A program made the position numbers and the translations under genes. 64,000 nt of DNA from Gammaproteobacteria bacterium (GTDB taxonomy: Bacteria > Pseudomonadota > Gammaproteobacteria > JAJFKO01): the NCBI GenBank assembly GCA_021773175.1, contig JAJFKO010000016.1:1-64000 (forward strand). Direction: 5' to 3'. Numbering within the stretch: the first letter of the stretch is position 1; each line of letters opens with the position of its first letter. The notes under the pieces are model-generated. The model saw only the letters and a program-made list of their open reading frames with translations. It was not told where the DNA came from and made no database searches. Shown piece by piece: positions 8,292 to 17,400 of this stretch.

Positions 8292-8798
8292 TTAATTAAC
8301 AGCGACTTTCTGTTTTCTTTTGATATCTGCAGCTTTTGCAGAAATAGCCATGCGAAATACTATGCAGCTCAAAAACCACATAAGCAAAAAACCAACAACT
8401 AAAATAAAAGCGGTTATAAAAGCAAACTCATTTACAGTTGTCTTCATATCCAGCATAACTAAAAAGACTATTGGTAAAGTGAAAATAATATTTGCTACAG
8501 CACCAAGTTTAGTGACTATTTTGTATTCTTTACGAGCCATAACACGCCCATGCTTCTTGTGAAAGCGATAAAGAACAAAACTTGATGCAACAAAAGCCCC
8601 GCCAAATGAAGATGCAGTGCGAATCGCTGAATCCATATCTGAGGCACTAATGGGCAAGAAGGCAGACAGATAAATTAATATAAAACCTATAACTATCGTT
8701 ACAAATAAACATATAAAACCATAAAGCCAGGCGGCACCATGAACACAAACCAACTCTTCTTTCTGTGCATTATAAAAAGGTGTTTTAAATATCCGCAT
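8292..8798 (-). CDS. Four-helix inner-membrane protein, unknown function
   Basis: This 168-residue protein has four hydrophobic segments: at about 24-48 (YGFICLFVTIVIGFILIYL), 65-80, 100-118 and 124-150. A basic cytoplasmic loop (RFHKKHGRVMARKEYK) separates the first and second pairs. The layout is reminiscent of the ABZJ_00895 family of small membrane proteins, but I cannot confirm this. Its start has AGGAGA at good spacing. It lies just upstream of the secreted CGSGGC protein on the same strand, so the two may be cotranscribed. Confidence 0.65.
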   Translation of the reverse strand: MRIFKTPFYNAQKEELVCVHGAAWLYGFICLFVTIVIGFILIYLSAFLPISASDMDSAIRTASSFGGAFVASSFVLYRFHKKHGRVMARKEYKIVTKLGAVANIIFTLPIVFLVMLDMKTTVNEFAFITAFILVVGFLLMWFLSCIVFRMAISAKAADIKRKQKVAVN

Positions 8799-8881
8799 TG
8801 ATTTCTCCTAAATGTAATATTCAAATTTAAGACGTAAGAGAATAAAGTTTTTTGGTGAGAAATTGAAGCTTTTAATTTAAT

Positions 8882-8957
8882 AAAAAAAATGGCATTGCTT
8901 CTATTATTGATACGGACAACATCAATGATGTCAAATAGAATACATGAAGCAATGCCA
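8882..8957 (-). terminator. Rho-independent terminator of the GTPase gene
   Basis: A 12-bp perfect stem (TGGCATTGCTTC with GAAGCAATGCCA, 8890-8901 and 8946-8957) with further internal pairing closes a long loop. On the minus strand it is followed at once by eight T. It begins 15 bp after the stop of the giant GTPase gene. The stem-loop is longer than an average terminator. Confidence 0.75.
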
Positions 8958-8971
8958 CAAAAACACTCAAC

Positions 8972-11900
8972 TTAGGAAGAACGATATCCCCCTTGTTGAG
9001 CCCTTGCTCCATCATTAGGGACGTCTGGAGCAAAATCTTGATTTTCTGCAGGCGCTGCAGCTGGAACTCTATCAGCATCACTCGCTCTACGTCGACGTTC
9101 TCTTCGTTGACGTTCAGCATATATACCTTGACCTGCAGCATTAGCAGCTTGAGGTGCAGGTTCGTCTTCAGCATCTGAATCAGCATCTAAATCAGCATCT
9201 AAATCAGCAACATAAGCAGCTTGCATACCATGATCTGCAGCATGAGCAGCTTGCGGTGCAGCTTCAACATCTGAATCAGCATCTGGTGCAGCATCTGGTC
9301 GAGGCCTTAACTCTTGCTGAATTTTAATTGCCAATTCCAAAGCTTGCTCATGTTGCATCGCAGTTTCAACAAATATGGGGCCTTTACCTTCGATGCAAGC
9401 CAACACTTCTTTGTATGCAAGCTCTTTATCGTCACTAGATAAATTTCCTAAGATATTATGATCCTGACGTGATAATAGTAATGCTATTGCTATCATTCTC
9501 GCCAAACCAATATCATTTGAATAATGAACAAATACAGACACGTCATCACTCTTTGCAACCTTTATAAGAGAAGTAAGTAGATCTCTATTGAGACGGCCTA
9601 TAGCTTGTCCAGGCACTAAGCTTTTGTAATGAAATAATGTGACGTTAGTAATATCTTTACCATTAGGCTCAGTCAGAGCAAGCTCATATTCATCGACATC
9701 CGTCCCTTCCCGGCAGAGTCTGCTCACCCCTTTTTTAGTATAGCAATCTAACCCATCTTCACCAACGACGATCACATAGCGCACAGGTTTGTCTCTAGGT
9801 TCTTTCAAACGTTCTAACAGACTATCATTTTCTGTATTCGATGGCACTTCACATGCAATAATGTTATCAGTGAGTTCGTATGCTGTTTGCTCATTCAATT
9901 CAGCTGATAGCAACGCAGCTAAAATAGTTTCGAGACTTGATACTTTCTCATCTATTTTTTTCCTTAGTGCTTTTAGCCTATCAAGCCGTTCACCAGTAGC
10001 TCTCGAGTTCCCAGGAATGCTAACATTATTTTCACCTTCTGCATCTACATAAACATATTGCTTGCTATCATTTTCACTTAATCCAGGTAAAGTTGCTGGT
10101 TCAACACCTTGACTTAAACAACAAGGACAATAATATGGCCCATGCTCAGCATTGGTAAATATATTGTTGTATTCTATTACCGTAAGCTTATGGCCACAGC
10201 CATTTAACTCTAATACTTGTTCCTTTACTTGTTGTTGTGCAGGTTGTTCTTTTACATGTTGTGCATTTTCTCTATCAGTTAATATATTGTACTCTTCGTA
10301 TGACTTTATAAATGCATCCATGCGTTGTTTAAAAAGTATGAGAAGATTATAAGTAAGCATCAGTGAGCTTATTTCTTTATTGAGCTCTAGCGACAAACGC
10401 AATTTATCTTTTTCAAGTTTTTCTAGTGAGGTTTCGCATTCTGTTTTCTGCTGCCGTATAGAATCAAGGTGCTCTTCATATGACGTTCGGTTTCTTCCCT
10501 CTTGGAATACATCTTTTTTCTCACTCATATTAAAAACATCTAACCCCTTCCTCAAACTGGCAAGATGTTTTTCTAGCTGCTCTTTTCTTTCTATTAAACC
10601 AATTTCAATGACAGTGCCATCTTCACGTCTTCTGCCGTACAGTTTATCGCGCAATCGCGCGATTTTAGTAGGATTATCATCATAATACTTTCTATAGTAA
10701 GGCACAGTAGCTCGGACTTTACCGTAACTTATAGAATTTGACCAAAAAACTTGTTCAGCTGTTTTATCTTTACTATTAGCGATCCTTGTTTTACTTATTA
10801 CCCCTTGCATGGAACCATCTACTGCAGTGAAAGTTATACCAGACTCACGCACGTGTTCTGGGTTATATCTGATACTTGCAGTATGTGCATGACTAAAAAG
10901 AGAGCACCCAAACATTTTATACTCATTTACTGGTGTCGTAACTTTATTTTCAATGTCATAAGTATCAAGCCTCTGAGTTTTTTGAAGTTTCCTATTGATT
11001 TTATCAATTATAGTAGCAAGTTCTCTCTCTGTTTTAGCAATCCCGTCCTCAATCATCTTTTTACCAGCGTTCATTACCGCCACCTGATTCTCATCTTGCC
11101 CTGGCTGTGCATTATCTTCTTGCCCTTGAGGCTGTTGTGACTCTCCGCTCTGTTGTCGATATGCATCGACTAAGGCTGTTTCGCTTGCTTTTAAATCTTG
11201 TAACATCCTTTTAAACTGTTCGATAGCTTCAACTGTTGTAATATATGCATCAACATCTTTCCTTTGTTCACTCCCAACTTGTTTTAATTCATTAATAAAT
11301 GCTAGCCTTGCTCCCTCGACATCACCAACATTAAGATCTCTCGTGCTAATTAATCTATCATCAACTTCGTAAGTGTTATTCCTTGTCTCGATAATTTCTA
11401 ATGATTGCTTATGGGCTAGCCTTGTCATGTTCGGCGTAAAAAGTGTAAATAGAATAGCGGCCTGTTTTTCAACTTGTTGGATTACCATTTCACATAAAAA
11501 TCTGGCTAAAGCATCTTCATCAACTTCTGTGCATAATGCTTCTGCTTCATCAAATTCATCATACTGAAGATCTTCTTCATAAATATCATCTCCACGACCA
11601 ATGACATGAAGGAATCCACTTTTAGCCCCGCCCCATAAATTTGATACTTTTGTAGAAATGAATGATGGAGTTAAACTTTTTTGAATACTTTTTAGAATAA
11701 CAGCAATATCTCGATACATTCTTATTCTGATTTCACTGTCTAGATTAGCTCCCCTAACCCCTTCACTTAGTAAGGCCACATAAAGTTTATAGTACATGTC
11801 ATCTAAACCTGTTATAACAAATGTCAATCTTGACTTATATGGCTCTGGATTAGGAAGCATACGACCAAGAATTCGTACAAAATCTTTAAAATTCTCCGCT

Positions 11901-12379
11901 CGTCTAGATTTAAGATCAGCGTAGCTGATAAAACAAAATATATTTTGTAGGTTAGGAACATCCTCTAATATTTTTTCTGTACATAAATTAATACCAACTT
12001 TATATTGATCACCACGACTATCCCATAACCCGCCACAATCTATTATTCCAGAGTTAGTTCTTACCTCTTTATAAACTCGTGGATAGATTGTTTCACCGTG
12101 ATGCTCATGCCCTATAGTAGCTAAATCAAAGTTTTCAGGTGTATCTATAAAATCAACTCTATCAAGCGCGCCACGCGTATAAGCGACATTTCGAGGATCA
12201 AGCCTCACAAAATTAGCAAAGGTACTTTTACCAACACCAGACCCTCCAATGAGTAAATGCCAATATTGAGGTGTTTCTTGTCCTCTTTCTTGTTTATTCA
12301 TATCTTCAAAACCTTGAACAAACTGATAAATTTGTTTAAACCTTTCTCTCTGTTGTGCTTTAGAGCTTGGACCATTCAT
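8972..12379 (-). CDS. Giant GTPase with RING-like Cys/His cluster and basic acidic-repeat tail, putative effector
   Basis: This 1135-residue protein starts with a GTPase domain: P-loop GGSGVGKST at 45-53, switch region TIGHEHHGETIYP, DCGGLWDSRG at 114-123, and TGLDD near 190 as a likely base-recognition motif. This is closest in style to AIG1/GIMAP or septin-like GTPases. A long, mostly helical middle region follows (about 350-720), with Gln- and Glu-rich stretches likely to form coiled coils. Near 725-756, CGHKLTVIEYN and YYCPCC form a RING-like or treble-clef Cys/His set. The tail (about 1020-1135) has Asp/Ala repeats and a basic patch (RQRRERRRR near 1091) that would suit a nuclear localisation signal in a eukaryotic cell. 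GAGG lies nine bases before the ATG. Promoter element B lies upstream and a terminator follows. An effector role is inferred from the eukaryote-like architecture and the LuxR-linked context. Confidence 0.8.
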   Translation of the reverse strand: MNGPSSKAQQRERFKQIYQFVQGFEDMNKQERGQETPQYWHLLIGGSGVGKSTFANFVRLDPRNVAYTRGALDRVDFIDTPENFDLATIGHEHHGETIYPRVYKEVRTNSGIIDCGGLWDSRGDQYKVGINLCTEKILEDVPNLQNIFCFISYADLKSRRAENFKDFVRILGRMLPNPEPYKSRLTFVITGLDDMYYKLYVALLSEGVRGANLDSEIRIRMYRDIAVILKSIQKSLTPSFISTKVSNLWGGAKSGFLHVIGRGDDIYEEDLQYDEFDEAEALCTEVDEDALARFLCEMVIQQVEKQAAILFTLFTPNMTRLAHKQSLEIIETRNNTYEVDDRLISTRDLNVGDVEGARLAFINELKQVGSEQRKDVDAYITTVEAIEQFKRMLQDLKASETALVDAYRQQSGESQQPQGQEDNAQPGQDENQVAVMNAGKKMIEDGIAKTERELATIIDKINRKLQKTQRLDTYDIENKVTTPVNEYKMFGCSLFSHAHTASIRYNPEHVRESGITFTAVDGSMQGVISKTRIANSKDKTAEQVFWSNSISYGKVRATVPYYRKYYDDNPTKIARLRDKLYGRRREDGTVIEIGLIERKEQLEKHLASLRKGLDVFNMSEKKDVFQEGRNRTSYEEHLDSIRQQKTECETSLEKLEKDKLRLSLELNKEISSLMLTYNLLILFKQRMDAFIKSYEEYNILTDRENAQHVKEQPAQQQVKEQVLELNGCGHKLTVIEYNNIFTNAEHGPYYCPCCLSQGVEPATLPGLSENDSKQYVYVDAEGENNVSIPGNSRATGERLDRLKALRKKIDEKVSSLETILAALLSAELNEQTAYELTDNIIACEVPSNTENDSLLERLKEPRDKPVRYVIVVGEDGLDCYTKKGVSRLCREGTDVDEYELALTEPNGKDITNVTLFHYKSLVPGQAIGRLNRDLLTSLIKVAKSDDVSVFVHYSNDIGLARMIAIALLLSRQDHNILGNLSSDDKELAYKEVLACIEGKGPIFVETAMQHEQALELAIKIQQELRPRPDAAPDADSDVEAAPQAAHAADHGMQAAYVADLDADLDADSDAEDEPAPQAANAAGQGIYAERQRRERRRRASDADRVPAAAPAENQDFAPDVPNDGARAQQGGYRSS
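9133..9284 (-). repeat. Imperfect direct repeat encoding Asp/Ala-rich tail
   Basis: Two copies of a roughly 50-bp unit (9133-9188 and 9235-9284) encode DADSD.E..PQAA.AA. They are separated by shorter DLDAD repeats. This suggests expansion by slippage or unequal exchange within the tail of the GTPase protein. Confidence 0.6.
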
Positions 12380-12476
12380 AGATATATCCTCGTAAAACTA
12401 TATTAATAATCTTTCATGTGTAATAACTGTCAAATAAATTAAAGCAACCTAAAAGTGTTAATTTTTGACCGAGGCA

Positions 12477-12521
12477 ATAGTAAGCTTTGGCAAAAAATTA
12501 ATATATTGTCGAAAGAGACAG
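12477..12521 (-). promoter_or_regulatory. Lux-box-like palindrome plus -10 (copy B), promoter of the GTPase gene
   Basis: On the minus strand CTGTCT-CTTT-CGACAA (12506-12521) stands 24 bp from TACTAT (12477-12482), the same geometry as copies A and C. Transcription would begin near 12470, leaving a leader of about 90 nt before the GTPase start at 12379. The -35 region is poor, as expected for an activator-dependent promoter. A separate TTGACA lies closer to the gene (12428-12433) but lacks a convincing -10. Confidence 0.6.
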
Positions 12522-12562
12522 GTTGAATTCGGAACGGAAAAATTTATAAGCCATAAAAGAGG

Positions 12563-13372
12563 TTAGGTAAAAGGTACAAGCTTTGAAAAATACATACCTA
12601 ACTGAAATTGGTTATAGCATTGTAGTTTTTCTTTAACTTGTGTGATGTGCGCTCTAACTGTACGTAAGCTAACATTAAGTAAAACAGCGGTTTCATCTTG
12701 AGTTTTACCTTTTGCAATCCATGATAAGCACTCATGCTCTCGATGTGTAAGATAACTTTGTGTACCAGGCAGATAATAGCGTGATACAGGACCTATATTT
12801 AATCTCTGTATTCTTATCAGCTCCTGTGAAACATGTTGTTGGAAGCCACTACGTTCACATTTAAGCGGTAATTTATACTCATATGCTTGTTTTAAATGAT
12901 TATTAACCTCGACTTTTTCATGAAAAAAGCAAATAAACTGTTTTAATAAATTCAGCTTTTGTAGATAGTATTCATTAATATGACCGTTACCAAAGTATGT
13001 TGCGAAATTATAAAAATCGCGTTGAATAGCCGAATTTTGCAGTATTGTGAAAGAGTGTCCAAATCCAAAAGCATTAAAATCATCTTGTAATTGGCGAGTT
13101 TTACCTATTGTGTTTTGTAAATCTAAAATAAAATACTCTTCTTGCGACGCCGTATTCAGTTGTATGACATCAAAATGATAATACTCTCTTTCAAGATAAT
13201 GTTTGGTAAAGGCTTGGTTATTTGATAAAAAAGCAAAATGGCCATCAGCATTAACTTGAACATGTGAAAAATGATAAATCTCTAACTGCTCTAAAGGTTT
13301 ACATAATGACTCAACTTCATCAGCAGCAGTAAAGCTAGGATGGTTATCTAATAATAGTTTTAATGTTGTCAT
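12563..13372 (-). CDS. LuxR-type regulator, paralogue a
   Basis: This 269-residue protein has an N-terminal sensor-like region (HPSFTAADEVESLCKPLEQLE, HFSHVQVNADGHF) and a C-terminal GerE/LuxR helix-turn-helix. The latter runs from about 205: LTHREHECLSWIAKGKTQDETA, then SLRTVRAHITQVKEKLQCYNQ. The N-terminal region is of the type found in orphan LuxR proteins of Legionella and Coxiella relatives and differs from classic AHL-binding domains; the ligand is unknown. Paralogues at 13603 and 19027 have exactly the same length and close similarity. It lies directly upstream of the GTPase gene and is itself preceded by promoter element C, which suggests cross- or autoregulation. Confidence 0.9.
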   Translation of the reverse strand: MTTLKLLLDNHPSFTAADEVESLCKPLEQLEIYHFSHVQVNADGHFAFLSNNQAFTKHYLEREYYHFDVIQLNTASQEEYFILDLQNTIGKTRQLQDDFNAFGFGHSFTILQNSAIQRDFYNFATYFGNGHINEYYLQKLNLLKQFICFFHEKVEVNNHLKQAYEYKLPLKCERSGFQQHVSQELIRIQRLNIGPVSRYYLPGTQSYLTHREHECLSWIAKGKTQDETAVLLNVSLRTVRAHITQVKEKLQCYNQFQLGMYFSKLVPFT

Positions 13373-13519
13373 CGTCTACCTTAATAAAATCCAATTTTGT
13401 AAGGCAGTTTTTTCATATCTGTTTTTCCCTGCAATGCCGCATTGAATTGACTTCCTTTTGCTTTAAAACTGTTTATAAATTCACTTATTACAGCAGTGCA
13501 ATGTCAGAATATTAGATGG

Positions 13520-13564
13520 ATAGTAAAGTAACAAAATAAATTTCGATATTGTCGAAACCGGCAG
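13520..13564 (-). promoter_or_regulatory. Lux-box-like palindrome plus -10 (copy C), promoter of LuxR paralogue a
   Basis: On the minus strand CTGCCG-GTTT-CGACAA (13549-13564) lies 24 bp from TACTAT (13520-13525). The palindrome is weaker than in copy A but the spacing is identical. The predicted start near 13513 leaves about 140 nt before the ATG at 13372. No other feature was seen in 13373-13602. Confidence 0.55.
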
Positions 13565-13602
13565 TTTGAGTTATTACAGAGCAGTTCCATGCTTTTTGAT
13601 AA

Positions 13603-14412
13603 TTAAGAGAAAGGTATGAACTTAGAAAAATACATCCCTAGTTGGAATTGGTTATAGCATTGCAGTTTTTCTTTTATTTGTGTGATGTGAGCTCTAACGG
13701 TACGTAAACTAATATTAAGAATAATAGCAATTTCATCTTGAGTCTTACCTTTAGCAAGCCAAGATAAGCACTCATATTCTCTTCGCGTCAAATAGCACTG
13801 CGAACCAGGAATATAGTATCGAGATGCCGGCTTTATATTTAAATTATCAACAGCCATTAAATCATTAGCAAGTTGCTGTTGAAAACCATTTTCTTTATCT
13901 TTACAGGGTAGTCGATAATCATATGCCAACTTAAGATGAGCATTAGTCTCTACTTTTTCATGAAAAAAACTAATAAACTGTTTTAAAACATCTAGTTTTT
14001 GCAAATAATATTCGTTTATACGAGAATTGCCAAAATGTGTTGCAAAGTTATAGAAATCCAACCGTGTAGCAGATCTGTGTAATATTGTGAAGGCATGTCC
14101 TATTCCATAAGCATTGATATCATCCTGTAATTGACGTGTTTTACCTGTTAAATTTTGTAAATCACGCATTAAATATTGCTCTTCTAATTTTGAGTTCAAC
14201 TGTAATATGTCAAAATAATAATACTCAGACTCAAAATAGTGTTTCACTAGCTCTGGATGCTTAGATAATAGAGAAAAATGTCCATCTGCATCAACTTTTA
14301 CATGTGAGAACTGGTATATTTCCAGCTTCTCTAAAGGCTTGCATAATGCTTCAAAGTCATCAGCTGCGGTAAAACAAGGATGCTGTTTCAATATCTTTTT
14401 TAAATCAGCCAT
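13603..14412 (-). CDS. LuxR-type regulator, paralogue b
   Basis: This 269-residue protein has the same organisation as the gene at 12563: HPCFTAADDFEALCKPLEKLE at the N-terminus, FSHVKVDADGHF, and a GerE-type helix-turn-helix at about 205-262 (LTRREYECLSWLAKGKTQDEIA, SLRTVRAHITQIKEKLQ). It starts 11 bp after the stop of the 1456-residue ankyrin/GNAT protein upstream, so the two are very likely cotranscribed. The three regulators presumably arose by duplication together with or between the giant genes. Confidence 0.9.
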   Translation of the reverse strand: MADLKKILKQHPCFTAADDFEALCKPLEKLEIYQFSHVKVDADGHFSLLSKHPELVKHYFESEYYYFDILQLNSKLEEQYLMRDLQNLTGKTRQLQDDINAYGIGHAFTILHRSATRLDFYNFATHFGNSRINEYYLQKLDVLKQFISFFHEKVETNAHLKLAYDYRLPCKDKENGFQQQLANDLMAVDNLNIKPASRYYIPGSQCYLTRREYECLSWLAKGKTQDEIAIILNISLRTVRAHITQIKEKLQCYNQFQLGMYFSKFIPFS

Positions 14413-14423
14413 TATCCATCACC

Positions 14424-17400
14424 TTATAGTTTAGCTCGAAAAGGGGATTGCTTTTTACTAGCATCAACCTCGTCACTCATTGCTGCTTGCAAACCCTGCT
14501 CGTCAACCCAATTCGGTACTCTTGCAACCATACTTTCTATATGTCTATCTTCAAAACCATAGTCTGACAGCTTCGCCCTTAACGCACCACAAAATGCATC
14601 GTCTATATTCATAACTAAAGGTAGCGCAGCTCCCTCTTTTGATGGTAAGCATTCATGTAATAGAAACTGGAAGGCTTCCAACCTATGGTAACCATTAGCT
14701 GCTTTCCTCGATCGTATTGAAGCAAAAGACGTTCCATCTGTTCCGATGACATCATTAACTGCGCGAGCAACAGCTTGCACATCTCCACTAGGTCTATGGT
14801 ATTTAACTGAAGTATCCATTGCATCTGGGAACACTAGTAAACCTAATCCAGGTTCAATAAGACGCGTATAACCAACCAATGGTAAGTTGAGGCTATCTGC
14901 ATATTTTTTTATTGCTAAAACAACCCGTAATGCACTTCCCATCACGCCAGAATTTGCATACTCAGGTGCGCAAGCCACTTTTGACAAATGCAATAATAAA
15001 AATGGCTCCCCTTTCTCATTTTTATCTAATTTAAGTTGAAAACCAAAAAAACCAATAGGCACATTTGTATCTTCATCATAGTAAATTTCAGAGATGAATC
15101 TTGGATTACTCAACATGGTTTTATTTAGAAAATCCTCAGCAGAAGTATACTCTGGGTTATCCAGCTCAAAACTGGCATCAAACATCACAAGTAAGGCTTG
15201 TTTTTCAGCTTCTAATAGCTCTGCCGAAGTTTTATATTCAGAGAAAAACTTCGTTTCTTTAGTTACAAAACGTGTTGTCACACCTTCAGCCTCTGTTATT
15301 TTTGGCTTAGCAGCATTCCTCTTAGCTACCTTTGCCACTCGTTCATTGTGAGCTCTTAACATTTTTTTAACAGCATCATCAGGTACTGATTCATCATCAT
15401 AAGGAACCGTATCCTTATGAAATTTTAATATCTCTTTCAAATAACAGAGATCATAGTCATGCCCCGCTAATATATACTCTAATAACGTTTGCCCAAAAAT
15501 ATCTTCATCGCCAAGTAAGTCATGATGATAATACAGTAGCACCCAAAGTAGTTGATTCAACCCCCCACCATCACAGACAACACTATTAGGGTCTATATAG
15601 TAGTGTAGTAATAACCTGACCATCTCCCGAGAGTTAGCATGCGATAACAATGTGTAGAAATTAATATTTCTTTCATCTAAAGGCATTACCCAATCTAACG
15701 ACAATCCATTTTCTAGAAATGCACGAACAATGTCGAATTGATTTGATAGTACTGCTAACAATAGTGGTGTGTATCCCCAAGGGTCTTGCTTGTTATAACT
15801 CAGCAAGCTGCACTGCGAAACAGAATTTATAAATTTATCACCTGCTGATGAACAACCTGTCATTCGCTTTAATTGCTTCAATTTCTTGGCGTATTTATCT
15901 GGTTGTTCATTAATGACTTTTAAGACTTTTAAATGTAAATATAAGTCTGTTTCATTATCATGCTCTTTATTTAATACAGTTTGATATGCCATACGGCTTT
16001 GTTGATTAATCAGTAACGAGGTATAAATATCATAAACAATATCATCTTCACACTTACAAATGGCGCGATATCTTGCTGTTCTATCTTGTAAACTAGCAAG
16101 CATTCTAGAGCGTATCATTAGGACCGGTTCAAATAATGCTGCAAGCTTTTCTTTCTGCAAAGCAGAAGTCGAACAGTGACTAGCTGACTTATCAAATTGA
16201 TAGCGAATGTTGCCCAGCCCAGCTTCACAAATTACAATACTTTGCGCATAACGCCAAAGTATTTCTCTTCCTGTATATGAACAACTACCATCTGCAGATT
16301 GATAAACTGCCTGTAGTTCTTCTTCATCAATTCCTTCTAGATAAGCCTTTATTTCTAAACATGCATCGGCAATGATTTCATGAACATCAACCTGATATCG
16401 ATCATAAGCTGCTTTTTCATCGATATACTCTTTGATTGGCGGCATTACACCGTTGACAACATCGTGATGAAGTCGAGGTCGTCTTGGTAATGTGGCGGCA
16501 TAAGATGCTTTGACTAACTCTACAGTTCTAACATTGGCAAGTGCCGTCTGCTTTTTATTAATTAAGTCATCTATATAAGCCAGAGCTTTACTTAAATCTC
16601 CATAAAATAGAGCCAGATAAAGATCTGAGTGCTCAGGCAATAAGCATCCATTTGAAACTTTATTATAAACCTCATCAGGATCTACTCTAGATAGCTTGAA
16701 CTTGTTGGCCAAACCATTTATTGGATGTTCTCTGAAATCATAAGCCTGATAGCGCCTCTCAAGTAACTTTATTAGTGCATTAATATCGTTTCGCTCAATG
16801 GCTAGTAATACTTCTTTGAAAATCGCGATTTCACTCTGAAATATTTGCATAAACTCATCTTGTAGAGCTTTATTGTTGCCAATGTCACGCTTGATTACTT
16901 GCATTTTCTTGCGTAACTTATCGAGAAAACCAGGGTCATCCGCATCCATATCTCGGATTAGAATATCTAACATTCTTTCTTTCAAAATTTCACGAAAGAA
17001 CAAATTAGGATACATCGAAAAGTTTTTATTTCTCATATACACTTTGTTAGCCCGATTTCTATTAGTACCACCAATCTCCGCACCCACAGGCTTATCATCT
17101 GCTGGAACATTCTCTTCCATCACCGCAATTACACGTAACCAGTCACCATTCATCAAAGCAGTAAAAATATCAAAATCTTTAGACAACACTATTGAAAATA
17201 AGTTTCTTGCTAACTCAAGCTCTTGATTGACAACTAAGTCTCTTAGGCGTTGCCAAATATCGAGTTCTGTAGCAGTTAAACGAGTAAGTTCAACTTGGTC
17301 GTTCCTATATACAGCTTCATAGACTGCTAATGGGTTATCAATACCTGGAAAAATTTCAGAAAAATAGTGTCGTATGTTTTGTTGCACAAAATTGTCCACG

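Noticed and set aside
8872-9186. 104-residue minus-strand ORF at the end of the GTPase gene
   Set aside because: It is a shadow frame of the GTPase tail and covers that gene's terminator hairpin.
13382-13417. Tiny peptide ORF (MKKLPYKIGFY) ahead of LuxR paralogue a
   Set aside because: Only 11 codons with no clear ribosome-binding site; a similarly short one (MLKHIQQKDWYLV) precedes paralogue c, but their sequences are unrelated, so a signal peptide is not supported.
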